A stretch of DNA of 64,000 nt, from NCBI RefSeq assembly GCF_019904175.1, contig NZ_CP061913.1, forward strand, positions 1,984,001 to 2,048,000, in the 5' to 3' direction. The position numbers were made by a program, and so were the translations under genes. Below the pieces are notes generated by a model. That model was not told the origin of the DNA. It searched no databases and saw only the letters and a list, made by a program, of their open reading frames with translations. Below are positions 37,078 through 46,110 of the stretch, piece by piece; the first letter of the stretch is position 1, and every line of letters begins with the position of its first letter. The DNA comes from Dactylosporangium vinaceum. GTDB taxonomy: Bacteria; Actinomycetota; Actinomycetes; Mycobacteriales; Micromonosporaceae.

Positions 37078-37548
37078 CTAGCCGATCCGTTCGAGCTGCA
37101 TGATCCCGTCACCCGCCGCGAGCGTCGATACCCGCCCGGTCGGGTGGTATCCGGCCTTCTCGTACAAGCGCCGCGCCCGCGCGTTGCCCGTGCGCGTCCA
37201 CAGGGTCGTGCGCCGCCAGCCGCCGGCGTGGAGGCCGTCGAGCACCAGGCCGCCCAGGCCGCGGCCCCAGCGCGCGGGCGCGACGAAGACCATGGAGACG
37301 TGGCCGTAGCCGGGGATCGGCGCGCCCGCGCCGTCGTCGGCCCGACCGGGCTCGGCCAGGCCCATCGCCACCGTCTCGGCGCCGTCGACGACCACTACGA
37401 CACGCGCGTCGGCCGCTCGTAGCTTCGCGCGGACGCGTTCGATCCGGGTCTCGTCCGGCGCGTGGCCGCGGGCCTCGTTGGCGGCCCGCCAGATCTCGAG
37501 GGCGTCTTCGAGGTCGGTTGGGGCTGCTTGGAGTACTGACGCCGGCAT
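37078..37548 (-). CDS. GNAT family N-acetyltransferase
   Basis: 156-residue acetyltransferase. GYGHVSMVFVAPARWGRGLG gives beta4 and the acetyl-CoA loop (xxRGxGxG-like), followed by LVLDGLHAGGWRRTTLWT and NARARRLYEKAGYHPTGR, the characteristic last helix and strand. The substrate is unknown. ATG 37548 abuts the TGA of the GH5 gene (TGAATG), giving tight coupling. The GCGCGGACGCG repeat word occurs inside the gene near 37430, in frame. Confidence 0.88.
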   Translation of the reverse strand: MPASVLQAAPTDLEDALEIWRAANEARGHAPDETRIERVRAKLRAADARVVVVVDGAETVAMGLAEPGRADDGAGAPIPGYGHVSMVFVAPARWGRGLGGLVLDGLHAGGWRRTTLWTRTGNARARRLYEKAGYHPTGRVSTLAAGDGIMQLERIG

Positions 37549-38751
37549 TCAAGCAGTGAGCACTTGGCGCCCGAGCGGTGTCAAGGGCTGGCAGCGCGCG
37601 GGCGCGGGCCAGGTGACGCTGCGCAGTTCGTCCGCGTAGGACATCCAGTAGTGGCCGCTGCCGTCGTGGTCGAAGTACGCGTGAGACTCGTAGGCGACGC
37701 GGTGCACCGGGTCCCGGATCCACGCGACGGGGTGCATCTCGCCCCACGACGGTGGCCCCATCGGGATGTAGCCGCTGACCAGGATCGCCCGCCGGTCCCC
37801 GGTCGCGCGGATGGCGTCGACCGCCTCCTGGGCCGCCCGCTGCCAGATCAGCGCGCCCGCGCGTCCGTCGGCGGCGAGCCGGGTCGGCTCGTTGAGCAGC
37901 CCCAGCCCGATGACGGCGGGATCGTCGACGGCCCGGCTCATCCGGCTCCAGAAGTCGGCGAGGGCGGTCGTGGGCAGCTCGAACTGCCCGAGCCGCAGCA
38001 TCCGCAACGCGCCCGCGCGCCCGCCTCCGAGCGCGTAGTCGCCGTAGTTGTGCAGGTCGATGATCACCGCGAGCCCGGCGGCATGCGCATGCCCGAGCGC
38101 GGTACGCACCCGCGCGAGCTCGGTCGCGTCCAGCGGCCCGAACGGGCGGGGCTGCAGCCGCTCCCAGTTGACCGCCAGCCGCACGAGGCGCACGCCGCGC
38201 CCGGCCAGGAACCCGTAGCTCGACGGCGTCTCGTACGTGTAGTCCTGCCCGTAGCGCCCCGGATTGCCCGTGCCGAACCCGCCGTTGCTGTCGGAGGCGG
38301 CGAACGACCCGGCGGCCAGGTTCACACCGCGCAGATATCCGGGGGTACTGCCGTGCCGCTCGACGATGCGCGCCTGCGGCCCGGCCACATCGACCTGCAG
38401 GCCCTGCGCGACCGGCCGGTACACGGCCATCGGGTAGTTGGCCGGCCACGTCCCGGCCGCCCACGCCGTGACCGGGAGCCCGATGGCGTCGGCCGCCGAG
38501 TACCACGCCTCCGCCACCCGGCTCCACTGCGCGGCGTCCCGATCACCGGGCCAGCCGATCTCACCGATGAACCCGGTCGCGCGGTTGCGCCGGAGCCACG
38601 CCGAGAAGTTGGCGAGCCCCGCGACCGCGCGTGCCTGCACGTCGTCGCCGACGCAGAGCACTTTGGATGATTTTTCGGGCTGCAGTGGTACCGCCAGTGC
38701 CGCCACCAGCACCAGCAGCACCCCACAGAGCGCCGTCGCCTTTCGCAGCAC
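37549..38751 (-). CDS. Secreted/anchored GH5 cellulase-like hydrolase, circularly permuted
   Basis: An N-terminal hydrophobic segment (ATALCGVLLVLVAALAV) is followed by a GH5 TIM barrel whose parts are in unusual order. The segment normally last in GH5, FIGEIGWPG with the nucleophile Glu (near residue 64) and VTAWAAGTWPANYP, comes first. It is then followed by the usual N-terminal GVNLAAGSFA (near 142), VNWERLQP, IIDLHNYGDY, GLLNEPTR with the acid/base Glu (near 288) and YESHAYFDHDGSG. Both catalytic residues are kept. GTG 38751 is my choice; the frame is open to 39063 through repeat-derived sequence with no good start evidence. It probably acts on beta-glucans outside the cell. Confidence 0.82.
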   Translation of the reverse strand: MLRKATALCGVLLVLVAALAVPLQPEKSSKVLCVGDDVQARAVAGLANFSAWLRRNRATGFIGEIGWPGDRDAAQWSRVAEAWYSAADAIGLPVTAWAAGTWPANYPMAVYRPVAQGLQVDVAGPQARIVERHGSTPGYLRGVNLAAGSFAASDSNGGFGTGNPGRYGQDYTYETPSSYGFLAGRGVRLVRLAVNWERLQPRPFGPLDATELARVRTALGHAHAAGLAVIIDLHNYGDYALGGGRAGALRMLRLGQFELPTTALADFWSRMSRAVDDPAVIGLGLLNEPTRLAADGRAGALIWQRAAQEAVDAIRATGDRRAILVSGYIPMGPPSWGEMHPVAWIRDPVHRVAYESHAYFDHDGSGHYWMSYADELRSVTWPAPARCQPLTPLGRQVLTA

Positions 38752-38794
38752 CCGGCGTCTCTGCCCGTCTTGGGCACCTTTAGTCGAGCCACCC

Positions 38795-38955
38795 CGCCCC
38801 CCGCACGCCGCCCCCCGCCCTCGCATGCGGCCACCCCGTCCCCGCGCGCCGGCCATCCCGCCCTCGCACATGGCCACCCCGCCCCCGCACGTGGCCACCC
38901 CGCCTCCGCACGCGCGCGCCCCGCCCTCGCACGTGGCCACCCGGCTTTGCACGCG
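38795..38955. repeat. ~21-bp GTGGCCACCCCGCCCCCGCAC tandem repeats
   Basis: About six imperfect units of roughly 21 bp (GTGGCCACCCCGCC then CCCGCAC) lie directly upstream of the GH5 gene. If the GH5 frame really began further upstream they would encode Gly/Cys/Ala-rich repeats; I regard them as non-coding. Confidence 0.7.
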
Positions 38956-38984
38956 GCCACCCGCCTCGGGCACGACATCATCGC

Positions 38985-39850
38985 GCGGACGCGCAGCTGC
39001 GGCCTCATTGCTCGCGCGGAAGCGTCGGGCGGGCGGTGTTGCTCGCGCGGAGGCGCTGGCCAAAGCGCGGCGCCTGCGCGTCGCGCGGTTGCGTCGGCCG
39101 ACGGCGTTGTTCGCGCGGAGGCGCTTGGGCGTGGCGCGGCGTCCGGGCGGGGTCGCGCGGTCGCGTTGAGTCGGCGGCGTCGCCTAAACGGTCGCGCTGG
39201 CAGTGTGTGGCGCCCGCGCCCGGTCGCGCTGTTTGGGCTGCGGCGCGCGGACGCGTTCAGACGACCACGTTGCTCGCGCGGATGCGTGGGCGTAGCTGAG
39301 CCGCGGCGCTCGCGCGGGCGCGTTGGACGGGCTACGGCGCACGCGCGGATGCGCAGGCCGAGCTGAGCCGCGGCGGCTGCGGAGGCGTTGGTCGGGCTAC
39401 GGCGGACGCGGACGCCTTCAGAAGGCCACGTTGCTCGCGAGGATGCGTGGGCGTAGCTGAGCCGCGGCGCCCGCGCGGACGCGTCGGACGGGCTACGTAC
39501 GGCGGACGCGCGGACGCCTTCAGAAGGCCCACGTTGCTCGCGAGGATGCGTGGGCCTAGCTGAGCCGCGGCGCCCGCGCGGACGCGTCGGACGGGCTACG
39601 GCGGACGCGCGGACGCGGACGCGTTCAGAAAGCCACGTTGCTCGCGCGGACCGCTTGGACGACGACAGCGGCGGACGCGCGGACGCGGACGCGTTCAGAA
39701 AGCCACGTTGCTCGCGCGGACCGCTTGGACGACGACAGCGCTCGCGCGGACGCGTCCGACGACGACAGCGCTCGCGCGGACGCGTTGGGCGGGCTACGGC
39801 GCACGCGGGCGCGCGCCCGAGCGGACGCGCACCCGTACGCGTGTGCGGGA
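38985..39850. repeat. Satellite-like array with GCGCGGACGCGT word and 70-bp duplication
   Basis: Repeating ~100-160 bp blocks share TTCAGAAGGCCACGTTGCTC, GATGCGTGGGCGTAGCTGAG and GCGCGGACGCGT. They recur near 39257, 39418, 39521, 39625 and 39695. Positions 39601-39670 and 39671-39740 are a perfect 70-bp tandem duplication. The array fills the gap between the GH5 gene and the end of the F420 oxidoreductase gene. No gene is called in it. Confidence 0.85.
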
Positions 39851-39853
39851 GCG

Positions 39854-40786
39854 TCAGGCGAGACGCGGTGCCAGTTCGGCCGCGAGCAGCTCCAGGTGGT
39901 CAAGGTCGCGCAGGTCCAGCAGCTGCAGGAACGCCCGTGAGGCGCCCGCCTGCACGAATCCGTGGATCTGCTCGGCCAGCCGCTCGGGGGTGCCGTACAG
40001 CTGCCCGTCCTGCGGCTTTTTCGGGTCCAGCCCGAGCGCCTCCGCGCGCCGGCGCACCTCCGCCTCGTCGCGCCCGCAGACGATCGTCTGGGCGAAGGAG
40101 AACACGATCGGCGCCCGTCCGTCGCGGCCCTCCTGCTCGATCGCCGCGACCACCCGCCGGTACTGCGCGTCGGTGTCCGGCAGGGAGGAGAACGGCACGT
40201 TGAACTCGTCGGCGTACCGGGCGGCGAGCGCGGGGGTCCGCTTGGCCCCTTTGCCACCGATGATCACCGGCGGCCCCGCGGGCTGGACCGGCTTCGGCAG
40301 GGCAGGCGACTCGACGAGGTCGTAGTGGCGCCCCTCGAAGCTGTACGTCGCCCCGTCCGGCGTCGCCCAGAGCCCCTTGATGATCTCCAGCTGCTCCGTG
40401 AGCCGGTCGAACCGCTCACCGATCGGCGGGAACGGAATCCCGTACGCCGAGTGCTCCCGCTCCAGCCACCCGGTCCCCAGCCCCAGCTCGACCCGCCCGC
40501 CGCTCATGGCGTCGACCTGCGCGACCGCGATCGCCAGCGGCCCCGGCAGCCGGAACGTCGCCGACGACACGAGCGTCCCGAGCCGGATCGTCGACGTCTC
40601 CCGCGCAAGGGCGCCAAGCGTCACCCAGGAGTCGGTCGGGCCGGGCGGCCCGTCGTTGCCGGGGCTCATGAAGTGATCCGATCGGAAGAACGCCTCGAAC
40701 CCGAGCTCCTCCGCCCGCCGCGCAATGGCAAGCTGGTCCTCGTACGTGGCCCCCAGTTGGGGCTCGGTGAACACACAAAGCCGCAT
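39854..40786 (-). CDS. LLM class F420-dependent oxidoreductase
   Basis: Luciferase-like TIM-barrel oxidoreductase expected to use coenzyme F420. The N-terminus is MRLCVFTEPQ, and AEELGFEAFFRSDHFM is the conserved early motif. LGTLVSSATFRLPGPLAIAV, GGRVELGLGTGWLEREHSAYG and PPVIIGGKGAKRTPALAARYAD follow in family order. At 310 residues it is usual length. ATG 40786 is supported by a TAGTGT element 7 nt upstream. An open frame continuing to 41182 is antisense to the next gene. The physiological substrate is unknown. It is divergent from the SAM hydrolase gene across only 18 bp. Confidence 0.92.
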   Translation of the reverse strand: MRLCVFTEPQLGATYEDQLAIARRAEELGFEAFFRSDHFMSPGNDGPPGPTDSWVTLGALARETSTIRLGTLVSSATFRLPGPLAIAVAQVDAMSGGRVELGLGTGWLEREHSAYGIPFPPIGERFDRLTEQLEIIKGLWATPDGATYSFEGRHYDLVESPALPKPVQPAGPPVIIGGKGAKRTPALAARYADEFNVPFSSLPDTDAQYRRVVAAIEQEGRDGRAPIVFSFAQTIVCGRDEAEVRRRAEALGLDPKKPQDGQLYGTPERLAEQIHGFVQAGASRAFLQLLDLRDLDHLELLAAELAPRLA

Positions 40787-40804
40787 GGACCGGACACTAT
40801 CGCG
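40787..40804. promoter_or_regulatory. 18-bp divergent leaderless promoter with overlapping -10 elements
   Basis: The two start codons are separated by 18 bp. Plus-strand -10 GACACT (40793-40798) is 6 nt from ATG 40805; minus-strand -10 TAGTGT (40799-40794) is 7 nt from ATG 40786. The two hexamers overlap by 5 bp. The same geometry occurs between dhaK and dhaM at 54275-54292. Confidence 0.5.
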
Positions 40805-41572
40805 ATGATCTCCTTCACCACCGACTACGGCCTGTCCGACGGCTTCGTGGCGGCCTGCCACGGCGTCCTGGCCCGCCTGGCCCCGGCCGCCCGCGTCATC
40901 GACATCACGCACCTGATCCCGCCGGGCGACATCCGCCGCGCCGCCGCGATCCTGGCCCAGACCGCCCCGTCCCTGCCGGGCGCCGTCCACCTGGCCGTGG
41001 TCGACCCGGGCGTGGGCACGGCGCGCCGCCCGGTGGCGCTGTCCACCCGCGACGGCAGCCTCCTGGTGGGCCCGGACAACGGCCTGCTCCTCCCGGCCGC
41101 CGAGGCCCTGGGCGGCCTGTCCACGGCCGTGCACCTCACGAACGCGGCGTGGTTCGCCCCCCAGGTCTCCTCCACGTTCCACGGCCGCGACATCTTCGCC
41201 CCGGTGGCGGCCAGGCTGGCCACGGGCTCACCGCTGCACGAGGGCGGCCCGGAGATCCACGATTTGACGAACCTGCCGCCGTTGTACTTCGAGCAGGCCC
41301 CCGGCCACCTGAGCGCCGACGTGCAGACGATCGACCACTTCGGCAACGTCCAGCTGGCCGCCCCGGCCGCGTGCCTGGCCGACGTCCCCGCGACGGTCGA
41401 GGTCAACGGCGTGCCGGCCGTGCACGGAGCAACGTTCGCCGACGCCGACCCGGGCGCCCTGGTCGTGTTCACCGACTCGGCCGGCTACGCAGCGGTGGCC
41501 GTGAACGGTGGCAACGCCGCCACCCGCCTCGCACTGACATCGACCTCCCGGGTAACCATCACCTACGCCTGA
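40805..41572 (+). CDS. SAM hydroxide adenosyltransferase (DUF62 family)
   Basis: Hydrolyses S-adenosylmethionine to adenosine and L-methionine; related to SAM-dependent fluorinase/chlorinase. MISFTTDYGLSDGFVAACHG supplies the conserved Asp near the N-terminus. HLAVVDPGVGTARRPVAL, LLVGPDNGLLLPA and SSTFHGRDIFAPVAA (with the Arg/His of the D-R-H set) follow, then a C-terminal beta domain with HFGNVQL. At 255 residues it lacks the loop insertion that distinguishes halogenases as far as can be judged. ATG 40805 is supported by the shared divergent promoter. It is convergent with lhr, 32 bp away. Confidence 0.92.
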   Translation: MISFTTDYGLSDGFVAACHGVLARLAPAARVIDITHLIPPGDIRRAAAILAQTAPSLPGAVHLAVVDPGVGTARRPVALSTRDGSLLVGPDNGLLLPAAEALGGLSTAVHLTNAAWFAPQVSSTFHGRDIFAPVAARLATGSPLHEGGPEIHDLTNLPPLYFEQAPGHLSADVQTIDHFGNVQLAAPAACLADVPATVEVNGVPAVHGATFADADPGALVVFTDSAGYAAVAVNGGNAATRLALTSTSRVTITYA

Positions 41573-41604
41573 CCCGCGAGCACGCCGCCCGAGCCACCGA
41601 TACG

Positions 41605-44600
41605 TCAGCCGCGAAGCCGCAGACCGCGCGGCGTGCTGCGGAATCCCGCCCCGGCCAGCGCATCCCGCAGCGGCGACTGCAGGATCGACTCCCCGTCGGC
41701 CCGCTCGACGGACATGGCCCCCAGCGCACCCCCGTGGACAGCGTCGGCCAGTGCTTTCGCCGCTAACGCCAGCAGCTCCGCATCATCCGCATAGGACAGC
41801 AGCGTCCGCCCGCCGCGCTCGACGTACAGGATCAGGTCGCCGCCCACGGTCACCACCAGCGACCCGGCCTTGCGCCCGGCGCGGTGCCCCGACCGCTCCC
41901 CGTCCCCGGCGTCGACGACCCGCTCGGGCCAGGGCAGCGCCGCCCCGTACGGGTTGGCCGGATCGGTGGCCGCCAGCACCAGGGCGTCGCGGTGCTCGGA
42001 CCCGCCGCGCAGCCGGTCGACCGCGCCGGGCAGTGCGAACTGCGCCGCGCCCAGGCCCTCGACGAAGTACCCGCGCCGGGCCGCCCCCCGCTCCTCCATG
42101 GCGGCCAGCACCGGATAGACCCCGGCGAACGCGCCCGGCAGGTCCTCCGCCATGACCGCACCGCGGGTGACGACCCCGTGCCGGTCGAGCAGGAGCTCGG
42201 CGTTGGCGGTGGCGCGGCGGGTGGTGTCGAGATCGCGATCGGGCAGCCGATACCAGCGGCCGGCGGCTGTCGGCGGGCCGGTCCGGGCCGCGGCCAGCGA
42301 GGCCCGGCCCAGGGAGAGCGAGCCCGCACGGCGGTAGCGGGACTTCGGGGCGGACGGGCGGGAGCGGTGTGCCCCACCGCCGCTGAGCTTGGCCCGCAGC
42401 GGGGCGATGGTGTCGTTGGAGAGGTGGCCGGCCCAGACCAGGTCCCAGAGGGCGGCGATGAGCTCGCCCTCGGGGGCGTGGATGGTCTCCGCCAGGCCGC
42501 GGAAGAACAGCGCCTGACCGGCGGCCAGAGCCTCCAGGATCGCCTCGTGCAGCGGGCCGCCCACCTCGGACGGCGCGGGCAGCAGCAGCGGGGCGGCGTC
42601 GGCGAAGGCCAGCGTCACCCAGCCGTCGTGCTCGCCTATCGCGCCGGTGCCGGCCCACACGAGGTCGCCGGAGGCGGTGAGCTCGTCCAGGTACGCCTGG
42701 CTGTAGTCCGACACCCGCGCCGGCAGCACGAGCCGCTCCAGGGCCGAGGCCGGGATCGGGAGGCCCTGGAGCTGCTCGATGGCGGAGGCGACGGCCTCGG
42801 CGCCGCGGGCGCGGGCGGAGCCGATGTGGTGCCACTGCGGGAGGAAGCGGGCCAGGACGCGGGGCGGCACGGGCTCGATCTCGCGGCGCAGCGCGGCCAG
42901 GGAGCGGCGGCGCAGGAGGCGCAGGATCTCGGCGTCGCACCACTCGGTGCCGGCCCCGTCGGGTGAGAACTCGCCGGAGACGGCCGAGGGCAGGCGGCGC
43001 AGGGCCTGCTCGACGACGAACACGCCGAGGCCGAACCGGGAGGCGCAGGCCGCCGCCGTGAACGGGGCGTGCGTGCGAGCGTAGCGGCTGACCAGGTCGG
43101 CGAGCGGGTCGGCGACCGGATCGAGGTAGGCGGTGGGCAGCCCGACCGGCAGCGCCACACCCAGCGCGTCGCGGTAGCGGCCGGCGTCCTCGACGGCGAT
43201 CCAGCGCGGCTCGCCGGCGATGCGGACCTGGATCGCCCGGCGCTGGGCGGCCAGCTCCTGCGCCCAGGCCGGGTCGGCGCCGCGGACCGCGAGACCGTCG
43301 TCGGCGAGGTCGCCCAGGACCCGCAGCATCTCGGCGACGTCCTCGGCGTCGCGGGGGGTGCGCTGCTCGCCGAGCCACTGCAGGGTCGCCTCGGTCTCGG
43401 CGACGACCGCCGGGTCGAGCAGCTCGCGCAGCTCCACCCGGCCGAGGAGCTCGGCCAGCAGTGTCGGGTCGAGCGCGAGGGCGGCGGCGCGGCGCTCGGC
43501 CAGGGGCGCGTCGCCCTCGTAGAGGAAGGCCCCGACGTATCCGAACAGCAGCGACCGGGCGAACGGCGACGGCCGCTGCGTCTCCACCTCGACCAGCCGC
43601 AGCTTGCGGCCGGCGATGTCGCGCATGACCCCGACGAGGCCGCCGACGTCGAACACGTCCTGGAGGCACTCGCGGGCCGCCTCCAGGGTGATCGGGAAGT
43701 CGGCGTAGTCGCGGGCCACGTCGAGCAGCTGGGCCGAGCGCTGCCGCTGCTGCCACAGGGGCTGCCGGCGGCGGGGGTCGCGGCGGGGCAGGAGCAGGGC
43801 CCGGGCCGCGCACTCGCGGAACCGGGCGGCGAACATCGCCGACGTGCCGACGGTCTCCTCGACGATCGCGGCGATCTCGTCCGGGTCGAAGGCGACCAGG
43901 TCGGCGCCGGGCGGCTCGTCGGCGATGTCGGGCAGGCGGACCACGATGCCGTCGTCGCTGGGCATGACCTGGGCGTCCACGCCGTAGCGCTCGTTGAGCC
44001 GGCGCCCGATCGCCAGCGCCCAGGGCGCGTTGACCTTCGCACCGAGGACACAGTGGACGGTCATCCGCCAGTCGCCGAGCTCGTCGCGGAACCGCTCGAC
44101 GAGCACTGTGCGGTCGTCGGGCAGGTGTCGGGTCGCCTCGCGCTGCTCGCGCAGGTAGGCGAGGAGGTTGTCGGCCGCCCAGTCGTCGAGTCCGCCGTTG
44201 CGCAGGTGGGCCCGGGCCGCCTCGTCGCCGGACTTCACGAACCCGCGCAGCCGCGCCCCGATCGCCCGGCCCAGCTCCACCGGCCGCCCCGGCGAGTCGC
44301 CCTTCCAGAACGGCATCTTCGCGGCGGCGCCGGGCGCGGGGGAGACGAGCACCCGGTCGGGCGTGATGTCCTCGATCCGCCAGGACGTCGAGCCGAGCAG
44401 GAACACGTCGCCGACCCGCGACTCGTACACCATCTCCTCGTCGAGCTCGCCGACCCGGGCCGCTTTCTCGGCACCGGCCAGGAACACCCCGAACATGCCC
44501 CGGTCGGGGATCGTGCCGCCGCTGGTGACGGCGAGCCGCTGGGCGCCGGGCCGGCCCGTGAGCACCCCGTCGGTGCGGTCCCAGACGATCCGGGGCCGCA

Positions 44601-46104
44601 GCTCCGCGAACGCCGTCGACGGGTATCGCCCGGCCAGCATGTCCAGCACCGCGAACAGCGCGGACTCCGGCAGGTCGGCGTAGACGGCGGCCCGGCGCAC
44701 CAGCGCGGCGAGCTCGTCGACGGTCCACGGCTCCATCGACACCATGGCGACAATCTGCTGGGCCAGGACGTCGAGCGGGTTGCGCGGGTAGCGCAGCTCC
44801 TCGATCCCGCCCTCCACCATGCGCTCCGCGACGACGGCGCACGAGACCAGGTCGCCGCGGTGCTTGGGGAAGACCACACCCCGGGAGACGGCCCCGACCT
44901 GGTGCCCGGCCCGGCCGACCCGCTGCAGCCCGGCGGCGACGCTCGGCGGCGCCTCGATCTGCACCACCAGGTCGACCGAGCCCATGTCGATGCCCAGCTC
45001 CAGGCTGGAGGTGGCGACAACGGCCGGCAGCTGCCCGGACTTGAGCGCCTCCTCGATGTGCTTGCGCTCCTCGCGGGCGACGCTGCCGTGGTGGGCCCGG
45101 GCCACGATGGGCGGCGCACCCCCGGCCATCCCGGCCTGGGCCATCATCTCGGCCGGGCTCCGGGCCGGCTCGTCCTGCGGCACCCCCGCGCGCGCCGCGG
45201 CCAGCTCGTTGATCCGGGCACAGAGCCGCTCGGCCCCGCGCCGCGAGTTGGTGAACACGATCGTCGACCGGTGGGCCTGGATCAGGTCGAGCACCCGCTC
45301 CTCGACCGCCGGCCAGATCGACGCCTGCCGGGGTGCACCGTCGTCGTCCTCGCCGGGCGCGGCCTCCCCGAGCGCCGTCATGTCCTCGACCGGCACCTGT
45401 ACCTCAACCTCGATGGTCTTGGCACTGGGCGGCTGGACGATCTCCACGGACGCCGCGCCGCCCAGGAACCGTGCCGTCTCGTCGATCGGCCGCACCGTCG
45501 CCGACAGGCCGATCCGCTGCGCCGGGCGCTCCAGCAGCGCGTCGAGCCGCTCCAGCGACAGCGCCAGGTGGGCGCCGCGCTTGGTGGCGCACACCGCGTG
45601 CACCTCGTCGATGATCACGGTCTCCACCCCGCGCAGCGACTCCCGGGCCTGGGAGGTGAGCAGCAGGAACAGCGACTCCGGGGTGGTGATCAGGATGTCC
45701 GGGGGCGTGCGGGCGAAGGCCCGGCGCTCGTCGGCCGGCGTGTCACCGGTGCGCATGCCGACCTTGATGTCCGGCGGCTCCAGCCCGAGCCGGGCCGCGG
45801 CCTGCCGGATGCCGACGAGCGGGGCTCGCAGGTTGCGCTCGACGTCGACGGCCAGCGCCTTGAGCGGGCTGACGTAGAGCACACGGCAGCGGCGGGCCGG
45901 GTCCTCGGCCGGGCGGGCGGCCAACTGGTCGAGCGACCACAGGAACGCGGCAAGCGTCTTGCCGGAGCCGGTCGGCGCCACGACAAGCGCGTGCCGACCG
46001 GCGCTGATCGCCTTCCACGCACCCGCCTGGGCCTTGGTCGGCGCCGCGAACGCCGCGCGGAACCACTCGCTCGTTGCCGCCCCGAACCCGTCCAGCTCAG
46101 CCAT
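41605..46104 (-). CDS. lhr: Lhr-type large DNA helicase
   Basis: 1499-residue 3'-5' superfamily-2 DNA translocase/helicase linked to DNA repair. The motor occupies roughly residues 20-450: Walker A VVAPTGSGKTLAAFLW near 47, MRTGDTPADERRAF, ITTPESLFLLL, VIIDEVHAVCATKRGAH (DEVH), LGLSATV-type motif III (RIGLSATVRPIDE), and GIDMGSVDLVVQIEAPPSVA with QRVGRAGHQVG as motif VI. Long Lhr-specific winged-helix, beta-barrel and C-terminal domains follow. The length matches actinobacterial Lhr. ATG 46104 lies 6 nt from a damage-type promoter. The gene is isolated from the LysE gene upstream by a strong terminator. Confidence 0.96.
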   Translation of the reverse strand: MAELDGFGAATSEWFRAAFAAPTKAQAGAWKAISAGRHALVVAPTGSGKTLAAFLWSLDQLAARPAEDPARRCRVLYVSPLKALAVDVERNLRAPLVGIRQAAARLGLEPPDIKVGMRTGDTPADERRAFARTPPDILITTPESLFLLLTSQARESLRGVETVIIDEVHAVCATKRGAHLALSLERLDALLERPAQRIGLSATVRPIDETARFLGGAASVEIVQPPSAKTIEVEVQVPVEDMTALGEAAPGEDDDGAPRQASIWPAVEERVLDLIQAHRSTIVFTNSRRGAERLCARINELAAARAGVPQDEPARSPAEMMAQAGMAGGAPPIVARAHHGSVAREERKHIEEALKSGQLPAVVATSSLELGIDMGSVDLVVQIEAPPSVAAGLQRVGRAGHQVGAVSRGVVFPKHRGDLVSCAVVAERMVEGGIEELRYPRNPLDVLAQQIVAMVSMEPWTVDELAALVRRAAVYADLPESALFAVLDMLAGRYPSTAFAELRPRIVWDRTDGVLTGRPGAQRLAVTSGGTIPDRGMFGVFLAGAEKAARVGELDEEMVYESRVGDVFLLGSTSWRIEDITPDRVLVSPAPGAAAKMPFWKGDSPGRPVELGRAIGARLRGFVKSGDEAARAHLRNGGLDDWAADNLLAYLREQREATRHLPDDRTVLVERFRDELGDWRMTVHCVLGAKVNAPWALAIGRRLNERYGVDAQVMPSDDGIVVRLPDIADEPPGADLVAFDPDEIAAIVEETVGTSAMFAARFRECAARALLLPRRDPRRRQPLWQQRQRSAQLLDVARDYADFPITLEAARECLQDVFDVGGLVGVMRDIAGRKLRLVEVETQRPSPFARSLLFGYVGAFLYEGDAPLAERRAAALALDPTLLAELLGRVELRELLDPAVVAETEATLQWLGEQRTPRDAEDVAEMLRVLGDLADDGLAVRGADPAWAQELAAQRRAIQVRIAGEPRWIAVEDAGRYRDALGVALPVGLPTAYLDPVADPLADLVSRYARTHAPFTAAACASRFGLGVFVVEQALRRLPSAVSGEFSPDGAGTEWCDAEILRLLRRRSLAALRREIEPVPPRVLARFLPQWHHIGSARARGAEAVASAIEQLQGLPIPASALERLVLPARVSDYSQAYLDELTASGDLVWAGTGAIGEHDGWVTLAFADAAPLLLPAPSEVGGPLHEAILEALAAGQALFFRGLAETIHAPEGELIAALWDLVWAGHLSNDTIAPLRAKLSGGGAHRSRPSAPKSRYRRAGSLSLGRASLAAARTGPPTAAGRWYRLPDRDLDTTRRATANAELLLDRHGVVTRGAVMAEDLPGAFAGVYPVLAAMEERGAARRGYFVEGLGAAQFALPGAVDRLRGGSEHRDALVLAATDPANPYGAALPWPERVVDAGDGERSGHRAGRKAGSLVVTVGGDLILYVERGGRTLLSYADDAELLALAAKALADAVHGGALGAMSVERADGESILQSPLRDALAGAGFRSTPRGLRLRG

Positions 46105-46110
46105 GCCCCC

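Noticed and set aside
38438..39366. Overlapping plus-strand frames upstream of the GH5 gene
   Set aside because: Built of tandem GC repeats; antisense to the GH5 N-terminus; residues are Arg/Ala/Pro shadow composition.
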